6,027 nucleotides of DNA from Gammaproteobacteria bacterium (GTDB lineage Bacteria > Pseudomonadota > Gammaproteobacteria > Pseudomonadales > DSM-25080): NCBI GenBank assembly GCA_013372965.1, contig JABXIR010000031.1, forward strand, positions 1 through 6,027, given 5' to 3'. Below the pieces are notes generated by a model. That model ran no database searches, was not told the origin of the DNA, and saw only the letters and a list, made by a program, of their open reading frames with translations. This document shows, one piece after another, positions 1 to 5,026 of the stretch (its first letter is position 1; each line of letters begins with the position of its first letter). The translations under genes and the position numbers were made by a program.

Positions 1-133
1 GGCGTTACTTCAGTCGGCGGTGCTGGTGTTCTTAATTCACATCGTGCAAGCACGCGAAGAAGAAGCAGTGAACGGTATCGGTCGATACTGTCTTAATAAT
101 TTGATAAATCGTCTTTACGAGAAAAAAGATTGA
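1..133 (+). CDS. C-terminal fragment of a probable MotA/TolQ/ExbB-like inner-membrane proton-channel subunit (5' end outside window)
   Basis: An open frame enters from the left edge and ends at TGA 131-133, giving the last 43 residues. They begin with a hydrophobic stretch (ALLQSAVLVFLI), followed by a charged cytoplasmic-looking tail with AREEEAV, YCLNNLINRLYE and a terminal KKD. A final transmembrane helix followed by an acidic/basic amphipathic tail is how MotA/TolQ/ExbB-family subunits usually end, and the tail resembles what I recall from proteins annotated this way. The assignment is supported indirectly by the gene at 3014, whose N-terminus looks like the MotB/ExbD partner helix. The stop lies 13 bases before the next start, and the ribosome binding site of that gene directly follows it, so the two are probably co-transcribed. 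With only 43 residues the family call is tentative; it could be another polytopic membrane protein. That it is the end of a real gene is more secure. Confidence 0.5.
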   Translation, partial: ALLQSAVLVFLIHIVQAREEEAVNGIGRYCLNNLINRLYEKKD

Positions 134-134
134 T

Positions 135-140
135 AAGGAG
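135..140 (+). promoter_or_regulatory. Strong ribosome binding site of the soluble FHA gene
   Basis: AAGGAG lies six bases before ATG 147 and starts just after the preceding stop codon. It is the best Shine-Dalgarno match in the window. The genes at 854, 3014 and 3868 have weak or no such site, so this one may carry much of the translation initiation for the tightly packed genes that follow. Confidence 0.85.
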
Positions 141-146
141 AGTTCT

Positions 147-854
147 ATGCCTGCAAAAATTGGACCCGATGGAAAGCCTATCGTCGTAGATACGGTGCCG
201 TTCAAAGCGGATTTTAGTGATAACGAAGCAACGGAGCCTTATAACCCCAGCGCGGGTCGAGCAGCGCCGACGGATTTTAGCGATTCGGATGCGACTGAAC
301 CGTACGCACCTGGTTCGAAGTCAAGCAGTTCTAACGCCGCGACCATCGCGATCGATATCGAAGAGGTTTCTGTACAACCTGGATCGTCGGCTCAAGTGAC
401 TGTCAACGTGGTCGATGACGACGAAGCGACACAAGTATTCCGAGCTGCAAAACCCGTCGAAGCAGTCGCTACCTCTTCGGTTGAGAGTGCGACGGTCAGT
501 GAGTCGGGCGCAATGGAGGACCCACCTGTTGGTTGGTTAGTGGTCGTTGATGGGATGGGTAAAGGCGAGTTTGCTACGTTGGGCTTTGGACAAAACTCGA
601 TTGGTCGCTCAGGCGCAAGGGTCAATTTGAATTTCGGTGATCGCGAGATATCGCGCGATTCACATGTGGTCGTTACTTTTGACCCTAAATCAGCGCAGTT
701 CTTCGTATCTCCGGGCACCGGTAAATCACTCGGTTATCTCAATGATGCACCGATCTTATCGCCCGTGAGTCTGAGCGATCGTGATCACCTGACTTTGGGT
801 TCGACGAAGTTAATGTTTGTATCCCTATGCGATGAGCGATTCAGTTGGGCGTAA
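147..854 (+). CDS. Soluble FHA-domain phospho-threonine-binding protein with three N-terminal phospho-acceptor-like motifs
   Basis: This is a 235-residue cytoplasmic protein with no signal peptide or membrane segment. Residues 1-125 are low in hydrophobics and rich in Ser, Ala, Asp and Glu, so probably disordered. They hold three related acidic Thr motifs: DNEATEPY (Thr29), DSDATEPY (Thr50) and DDEATQVF (Thr95). Residues 129-230 form the FHA domain: a GWLVVVDG opening strand, SIGR (Gly153-Arg154), ISRDSH (Ser169, His173) and YLND (Asn199). The protein ends in SLCDERFSW, a tail I recall from FHA proteins of this type. The Ser-to-His distance is one residue longer than in the usual SRxH. FHA domains bind pThr peptides, and the third motif resembles the acceptor site ETTSVFRAD of actinobacterial GarA/OdhI. 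The likely role is a phospho-switch adaptor for the kinase at 5027, reset by the PP2C phosphatases. That role is inferred from motifs and neighbours. The start is fixed by an AAGGAG site six bases upstream. Confidence 0.9.
   Translation: MPAKIGPDGKPIVVDTVPFKADFSDNEATEPYNPSAGRAAPTDFSDSDATEPYAPGSKSSSSNAATIAIDIEEVSVQPGSSAQVTVNVVDDDEATQVFRAAKPVEAVATSSVESATVSESGAMEDPPVGWLVVVDGMGKGEFATLGFGQNSIGRSGARVNLNFGDREISRDSHVVVTFDPKSAQFFVSPGTGKSLGYLNDAPILSPVSLSDRDHLTLGSTKLMFVSLCDERFSWA
210..440 (+). repeat. Three copies of an acidic D-x-(E/D)-A-T-(E/Q)-(P/V)-(Y/F) peptide motif in the FHA protein
   Basis: Copies lie at 210-242 (DFSDNEATEPY), 273-305 (DFSDSDATEPY) and 414-440 (DDDEATQVF). The first two are 21 residues apart. 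Between them Ser24, Ala28, Thr29, Glu30, Pro31 and Tyr32 are all encoded by a different synonymous codon than in the partner copy. The peptide, rather than the DNA, has therefore been conserved. Acidic residues before Thr and an aromatic at +3 resemble known bacterial Ser/Thr-kinase acceptor sites on FHA proteins. Phosphorylation itself is not shown by the sequence. Confidence 0.8.
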
Positions 855-856
855 TG
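852..856 (+). promoter_or_regulatory. TAATG stop/start junction coupling the FHA and PP2C genes
   Basis: The TAA of the FHA gene (852-854) shares its last A with the ATG of the phosphatase gene (854-856). No convincing Shine-Dalgarno sequence precedes this ATG, so reinitiation by ribosomes finishing the FHA gene is the likely way it is translated. That would tie the amounts of the two proteins together. An in-frame TTG at 845 would add only three residues (MGV) and is a poorer start. Confidence 0.7.
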
Positions 857-1615
857 AATCAATTCGAAATTGGTAGCAGTCAATGGCAGGGTAAGCGAGC
901 GTACCAACAAGACTCGCTGCGTGCGCAATACCTTCCAGAAGGCGGTGTGTTTGCCGTGCTGGCTGATGGTATGGGGGGTGCTAAAGGCGGTGAAGTCGCC
1001 TCACTAGCAGCTGTCGACGCCGTGTTCGATGCCTTCGATACGGAGTACGCTGACTTATCGACTCATTTATTGGAGCTTGTTGGAAAGGCGAATAATGCGA
1101 TAGCAAGAGAGATTAGGGCGAATCCGGATTTGGATGGTATGGGCACAACGCTGGTGATTGTTCTTATCCGAGATCAGACGCTACATTGGGTGAGTGTCGG
1201 TGATTCACCCGTTTACCTGTTCGGTGATCAGGAGATATCGCAAATTAATCTAGATGAAAGCTATGGTGGGCATCTCGATCGTCGAGCTCAACGAGGAGAG
1301 ATTACGCACGCCGAAGCGAAAGCAGATACGCGTCGGCATCAGTTAATGAATGTCTTAATGGGCCAACAATCGCTCACGATCGAAGATTGCCAAGATGAAG
1401 GTATTTCGTTAAATCCGGGCGATATCGTGATATTAGCGTCGGATGGCATACAAACGCTCTCAGAAGAAGTTATTTGCCAACATTTACTCGATGACTCGCT
1501 CACCGCGGACGAGCTCAATCATAACTTACTATCGAATGTCGTGAAGTGTGATCGACCGAATCAAGATAATGTGTCACTGATCTGCATTCGAGTGTTAGAT
1601 GAGGAAAACTCATGA
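854..1615 (+). CDS. Soluble PP2C-family (PPM) Ser/Thr protein phosphatase
   Basis: This 253-residue protein is one complete PP2C domain without a membrane segment, so cytoplasmic. The metal-dependent phosphatase motifs are in order: RAYQQD (Asp20, with Gln in place of the common Asn before it), VLADGMGG (Asp38-Gly39), GMGTTL (97-100), SVGDSPVYLF (Asp117), ILASDGI (Asp197) and NQDNVS (Asp238). These Asp residues match the two-metal centre of the family, so an active enzyme removing phosphate from Ser/Thr is expected. Probable substrates are the kinase at 5027 and the Thr motifs of the FHA protein it is coupled to; this rests on gene order and on the kinase/PP2C/FHA logic known from PpkA/PppA/Fha of type VI secretion. 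The ATG at 854 is preferred over an in-frame TTG at 845 because it gives the usual PP2C N-terminus (FEIGSSQWQGKR) and a TAATG junction. It overlaps the next gene by four bases. Confidence 0.93.
   Translation: MNQFEIGSSQWQGKRAYQQDSLRAQYLPEGGVFAVLADGMGGAKGGEVASLAAVDAVFDAFDTEYADLSTHLLELVGKANNAIAREIRANPDLDGMGTTLVIVLIRDQTLHWVSVGDSPVYLFGDQEISQINLDESYGGHLDRRAQRGEITHAEAKADTRRHQLMNVLMGQQSLTIEDCQDEGISLNPGDIVILASDGIQTLSEEVICQHLLDDSLTADELNHNLLSNVVKCDRPNQDNVSLICIRVLDEENS
1601..1615 (+). promoter_or_regulatory. Ribosome binding site and ATGA overlap at the start of the membrane FHA gene
   Basis: GAGG (1601-1604) lies seven bases before ATG 1612. The start overlaps the phosphatase stop as ATGA (1612-1615). 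The combination suggests both direct initiation and translational coupling. Confidence 0.75.
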
Positions 1616-3009
1616 AATTACGTTTTTTAACTCCGTTATTACTCTTACCATCTTTGGCTCACGCAAGCGCAGTTGAGCTTCTGGCACAAAGGTCAGGAGA
1701 TACGGCTCGTGAGGCGCAAGCCGTAGCGCTCGCTCCGGACGTGGTGATTACTCGATCGGTCGTATTAAGACGCGCCGACTCGTTCATTGTGATCGACCCA
1801 ACAACCGAAGCGCGGATTCATGCTGAGGTCATCGCAGAAAACGAGGCGCTTGGTTTGAGTTTAATTAAAGTCCCTGGCGCATCGTTTGATGTCACCGCTG
1901 TGAGTGCTCGAGATTTTATAGCGGGTGAAGAAATTAGCATACTAACCGTAGCTGACTCACGTGATGGTCGTGTCTTGTCGATCGATGGTGTCAACATCAC
2001 TCACGATGTCGCCTTCGATGAGAGTGAATACGGCGCGATGATGTTAAATCGCTGCGGCGAAGTGGCTGCATTTAATGTTGATGTCAAAGGTGGTTTCCTA
2101 AATTCAAGCTACGTTGGCGCCGAAGCACCTGTGGAGGGTGTCATGATCAGCGCAGCCGGCGATTGGTTGGCAACGAATGGTATTAACATTTCTACGACTG
2201 TGTGTCTTACAGCAGAGCAAGAAGCGCAAGCGGCTGTTGATGCTCACCAAGACGCCCTCGATGCAATCCAACAAGAGCTAGAACAGCGTCAAGCCGATTT
2301 AGAAGCTCAACAAGAGGCAATTGAAGCGGCGGAAGCCGAACTCGAAGCCGCACGCCAGGAAAGCGAACAACGCCAGACGGATGCCGAAGCGGCGCGTGAC
2401 GAGCTTCAGCAAACCCAAGCGGAACTTGAAGCCGCCGAGCAAGAGGCGCAAGCGCAGCTAGAGCAGCAGCAAGCAGAGATTGAAGCCGCTGAGGCGGAGC
2501 GTGAGCGAGCGAACGCTGAACGAGAGGCCGCTATTGAGGAAGCCCGTGTTGCTGCGGAGCATAAGCAGCGCACCCTGATTTTTAGCGCAATAGGCGGTGT
2601 AATCGCGTTACTGGTTATTCTTGGCGTCGTGATTTCATTGCGCAAACGCAAGCAACAGCTCGCGCAAGCAAAGGCACGATTTAATGACGTTGTGTTCTCG
2701 GGTCATGACGGCGGCGGAAATCCATTCAGACTCCGAGTCGATGGTGGGGCACTTTTGCATGCTGAAAACGGGCTAGTGATCGGAAAGAATTCACAACAGG
2801 CGAACCTGGTCTTATCGCACCCGCAAGTGTCGAGACAGCACGCACGTATTTGGGTCGAAAACGGAAGTCTATTCATTGCTGATCTAGGAAGCTCGAATGG
2901 TACTCAGGTGAATGATATTCCGCTAGCTTCCGGTTCGGCTACAGCACTTAAAAATGGTGATAGCGTTCATTTTGGTGGGGTCTTCATGAAACTCGAGATA
3001 TTGGCGTAA
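1612..3009 (+). CDS. Single-pass membrane protein: periplasmic degenerate trypsin-like domain, coiled coil, transmembrane helix, cytoplasmic FHA domain
   Basis: This 465-residue protein begins with a signal peptide (KLR, then FLTPLLLLPSLA, likely cut after AHA at 18). Residues about 25-195 resemble a trypsin/DegP-like beta fold: AVALAPDVVITRSVVL, AEVIAENEALGLSLIKV and YGAMMLNRCGEVAAF sit where such proteases carry the His, Asp and Ser segments. All three catalytic positions appear lost (Val50, Gly81, Tyr140 in my alignment by eye), so a pseudo-protease used for binding is likely. Residues 201-319 are an unbroken Glu/Ala/Gln-rich coiled coil. Residues 321-343 are a transmembrane helix followed by RKRK, placing the C-terminus in the cytoplasm. 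Residues about 370-465 are an FHA domain with VIGK (Lys392 instead of the usual Arg), VSRQHARI (Ser407, His410) and SSNGT (427-431). The likely role is to link a periplasmic event to pThr recognition inside. The FHA, helix and coiled-coil calls are firm; the protease ancestry is moderate. Confidence 0.88.
   Translation: MKLRFLTPLLLLPSLAHASAVELLAQRSGDTAREAQAVALAPDVVITRSVVLRRADSFIVIDPTTEARIHAEVIAENEALGLSLIKVPGASFDVTAVSARDFIAGEEISILTVADSRDGRVLSIDGVNITHDVAFDESEYGAMMLNRCGEVAAFNVDVKGGFLNSSYVGAEAPVEGVMISAAGDWLATNGINISTTVCLTAEQEAQAAVDAHQDALDAIQQELEQRQADLEAQQEAIEAAEAELEAARQESEQRQTDAEAARDELQQTQAELEAAEQEAQAQLEQQQAEIEAAEAERERANAEREAAIEEARVAAEHKQRTLIFSAIGGVIALLVILGVVISLRKRKQQLAQAKARFNDVVFSGHDGGGNPFRLRVDGGALLHAENGLVIGKNSQQANLVLSHPQVSRQHARIWVENGSLFIADLGSSNGTQVNDIPLASGSATALKNGDSVHFGGVFMKLEILA
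2212..2568 (+). other. Segment encoding a long periplasmic coiled coil
   Basis: Residues 201-319 of the membrane FHA protein are almost entirely Glu, Ala, Gln, Arg and Asp with periodic Leu/Ile, without Pro or Gly. Short variants of one unit recur (IEAAEAELEAA, LEAAEQEAQA, IEAAEAERERA), pointing to growth by internal duplication. It directly abuts the transmembrane helix. A continuous helix of 119 residues would be roughly 18 nm long. Confidence 0.8.
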
Positions 3010-3013
3010 AACG

Positions 3014-3865
3014 ATGAAGCGTAAACAGAGAGAAGTCAGTGCGTTTAACATGTCAGCCGTCGATCTTTTTGCGTCGGCGATGGGGGCGTTTATATTGCTC
3101 GCAGTGATCGCACTGCCTTTCTTTCCTAAGACGTCGGAAACGCCACCTGCACCGGTTTGCCCCGATCCGACGCCGGTGCCTACGACACCCGTGCCGCAAG
3201 CTTGTCCGGAACCTGAGGTGCTTGAATGCCCTGTATGTCCGGATGTGCCTGAGGATGCTTTTGTCCTAAAGGACGTCGATGTGGTGATTGTACTCGACAT
3301 CACAGGAAGCATGGATGAGTCGATCGAAGGTTTAAAGAGTACCACATCTGACCTCGCGGCCTTGCTTAACCGAATGGCGCCGTCGTTTGCGATTGGTATT
3401 GTGGTCTTCGGCGACTACGGATTCGATCAGCCAGCTCAGCAATTTCCACTTTTAGAGATTAATGGACAAGCTGACCTAGATCGGCTCGAACAGTTTGTGA
3501 GTAGCGTTCGAGAGGGTATGGGCATGGGCATGGGCGATTATTCATACGATGGTGAGGCCATTTCAGCAGGACTTGATCTCGCAACGTCAATGCGATTTCG
3601 GTCGATTGCAAAGGAGCGCCGTATTGTCGTGTTCACTGACGATGCCCCAACCTACCAAAGTCGAGCAATTGACCTAGCTCGACGTTTTGGCTCGGGTAGC
3701 ACTAGCGGTGTCTCTCAGACGGTGTCTGTGGTCTTAACAGACAGCAAAAACAATCCAGATGCTCGACCTGTACTAGAAGAAATTGCCCGAGAGGGCGGCG
3801 GGTTCTTTAGTGCTTCCTCTGGCTCATTTATCGGCAAATTATTGCTCGCGTTATTGGATAGCTAA
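3014..3865 (+). CDS. MotB/ExbD-like transmembrane helix fused to a periplasmic von Willebrand factor A (VWA) domain
   Basis: This is a 283-residue protein. Residues 1-14 are basic, then AVDLFASAMGAFILLAVIALPFF (15-37) forms one transmembrane helix with Asp17 at its cytoplasmic edge. This follows the pattern of MotB (ADFVTAMMAFFLVM), where that Asp carries the proton. Residues 38-82 are a Pro-rich linker with Cys49, 64, 72 and 75, the last two as CPVC. Residues 88-283 are a VWA domain: VVIVLDITGSMDES (metal-site Asp95, Thr97, Ser99), VVFGDYGFDQP, GDYSYDGEAISAGL and VVFTDDAP (Asp209). The metal-ion-dependent adhesion site looks intact in a DxTxS version. With this topology the VWA domain is periplasmic and would bind a protein or wall ligand. 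Asp17 suggests pairing with the MotA/TolQ-like upstream protein. The start has no strong ribosome binding site and lies four bases after the previous stop, consistent with reinitiation. Domain calls are firm; ion coupling is inferred. Confidence 0.88.
   Translation: MKRKQREVSAFNMSAVDLFASAMGAFILLAVIALPFFPKTSETPPAPVCPDPTPVPTTPVPQACPEPEVLECPVCPDVPEDAFVLKDVDVVIVLDITGSMDESIEGLKSTTSDLAALLNRMAPSFAIGIVVFGDYGFDQPAQQFPLLEINGQADLDRLEQFVSSVREGMGMGMGDYSYDGEAISAGLDLATSMRFRSIAKERRIVVFTDDAPTYQSRAIDLARRFGSGSTSGVSQTVSVVLTDSKNNPDARPVLEEIAREGGGFFSASSGSFIGKLLLALLDS
3518..3535 (+). repeat. Three perfect ATGGGC hexamers inside the VWA gene
   Basis: The tract is (ATGGGC)3, preceded by GGT and followed by GAT, and encodes Met-Gly pairs at residues 169-174 just before Asp175. 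It is in frame, so slippage would add or remove Met-Gly pairs without breaking the gene. It sits in the loop leading to the GDYSYDGEA segment near the predicted metal site. Confidence 0.8.
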
Positions 3866-3867
3866 TT

Positions 3868-4998
3868 ATGCGTTTTCAAGTTCAACGACAAGGTGATCGA
3901 GAATACCAAGAAGATACGTTATGGAACGGTGTGATTGGTGGCGCTCAGGTATTAATGGTAGCGGACGGTCTGGGAGGGCATGACGCTGGTGATCAAGCTT
4001 CGGCGTTGATGGTTGAGTCTTTACGCGTTTGCCTCGAAGCCGAAGGTGATCTGGAGCTCACAGAGGCCAATGCTAAGCAGTGGTTTCAAGACGCATTAGT
4101 CCGTTTTCAAGAGCACATAGTGCAAATTGAAGGCGCAAAAGATGCTCATACCACACTCGCTTGCGCGTTGATCAAAGGCCAGACATTACTCACGATTACC
4201 GTCGGAGATTCACGCGTTTACCATCGTTCAAATCAGGGGTTGTGGCGCACGAAAGATCACTCTGTGGTACAAATGTTGGTCGATGATGGTGAGATTACCG
4301 AGGCCGAGATGGCAACTCACCCCGAACAGGGGAAATTGTATCGCTCAATTGGTCCAACTAAGCCAGCCAAGCCTAGGGTAAAAAGTCGTGAGTATGATGC
4401 GTCTGATCAAGTATTGGTATGTAGCGATGGTTTTTGGGAAGCGTTTTCTGAGCTCGATTTAAATGAGCTATTACGTAACTCAACCCAGCAGTCTCTCGAT
4501 GCAGCAGCTGACAGCGCCGCGCTAAAATTTTCACCGAAGTCGGATAATATTTCGGCAGTAATCGCAATCGGTTCTAATTCTGACGAGGAGTCTAACGTGA
4601 GTGATGCTAACGACAACATGATCGAGCCGAGTCTCGATATTTCTAATCGCTCACGAGATCGTTTTTTAATTGGCCTGTCGATTGTTATTGCAGTGATCTT
4701 AGTCGCTTTGGTGATGCGCTTCAGCGGTGAAGATAAGTCCGACGAGTCATTACCGGTCGGTATCGAAGATCCTAGCCAGCGCGAAGCCTGTCTGTTAGAC
4801 GGCACCTTTCTCGCTGAGACTAACTCGAGTCGAGTGACCTTTCGGTCCATCGAAACGGGTGAGGAGTTTGAGGTGATACTGCCATTGTCAGAAGGTAAAT
4901 ATGAAGTCGTCATTGACGACTCAAAAGGTGATTGTTCCGCCGAACTGGATGAAGCGGAAGAAGCAAGATTAAAATCTAAAATCGGAAACTCGATTTAA
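3868..4998 (+). CDS. Membrane-anchored PP2C-family Ser/Thr protein phosphatase with a periplasmic tail
   Basis: This is a 376-residue protein. Residues 1-236 are a complete cytoplasmic PP2C domain: DREYQED (Asp16), MVADGLGG (Asp33-Gly34), HTTLACAL, VGDSRVYH (Asp114), KDHSVVQMLVDDGEI, LYRSIG, VCSDGFWE (Asp187) and KSDNISA (Asp226). The metal-site Asp residues are all present, so it should be active. A linker rich in Ser, Asp and Asn (237-264) leads to a transmembrane helix (266-283, FLIGLSIVIAVILVALVM). The remaining 93 residues would be periplasmic and contain just two cysteines (308 and 356) that could form a disulfide; I recognise no domain there. It starts two bases after the VWA stop and lies 28 bases before the kinase, so kinase and phosphatase should be made together. 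The tail could let a periplasmic signal position or regulate the enzyme. It differs clearly from the soluble PP2C at 854 and is not a recent duplicate. Confidence 0.92.
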   Translation: MRFQVQRQGDREYQEDTLWNGVIGGAQVLMVADGLGGHDAGDQASALMVESLRVCLEAEGDLELTEANAKQWFQDALVRFQEHIVQIEGAKDAHTTLACALIKGQTLLTITVGDSRVYHRSNQGLWRTKDHSVVQMLVDDGEITEAEMATHPEQGKLYRSIGPTKPAKPRVKSREYDASDQVLVCSDGFWEAFSELDLNELLRNSTQQSLDAAADSAALKFSPKSDNISAVIAIGSNSDEESNVSDANDNMIEPSLDISNRSRDRFLIGLSIVIAVILVALVMRFSGEDKSDESLPVGIEDPSQREACLLDGTFLAETNSSRVTFRSIETGEEFEVILPLSEGKYEVVIDDSKGDCSAELDEAEEARLKSKIGNSI

Positions 4999-5026
4999 TT
5001 GAACGCACTACAGTAATAGGTAAATT

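Noticed and set aside
343..362. Palindromic cluster of CGATCG/GATATC-like words as a possible operator
   Set aside because: It lies inside the FHA coding frame, far from any start. Similar TCGA/GATC-rich words are scattered through the whole window.
392..718. Antisense open frame across the FHA gene
   Set aside because: It is a shadow of the FHA coding sequence, with no domain or start signal. The sense frame has clear family motifs.
845..853. Alternative TTG start for the soluble PP2C, adding Met-Gly-Val
   Set aside because: It lies inside the end of the FHA gene without a ribosome binding site. The ATG at 854 forms a classic TAATG junction and gives a normal PP2C N-terminus.
2406..2651. 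Antisense open frame rich in Ser, Ala and Cys
   Set aside because: It is the complement of the Glu/Ala/Gln-rich coiled-coil codons, which produces long open antisense frames by composition alone. It shows no ribosome binding site or recognisable domain.
1..3865. A Zorya-type phage defence system
   Set aside because: Only the MotA/MotB-like idea is shared. No helicase, nuclease or other Zorya effector gene is seen, and the periplasmic part here is a VWA domain.
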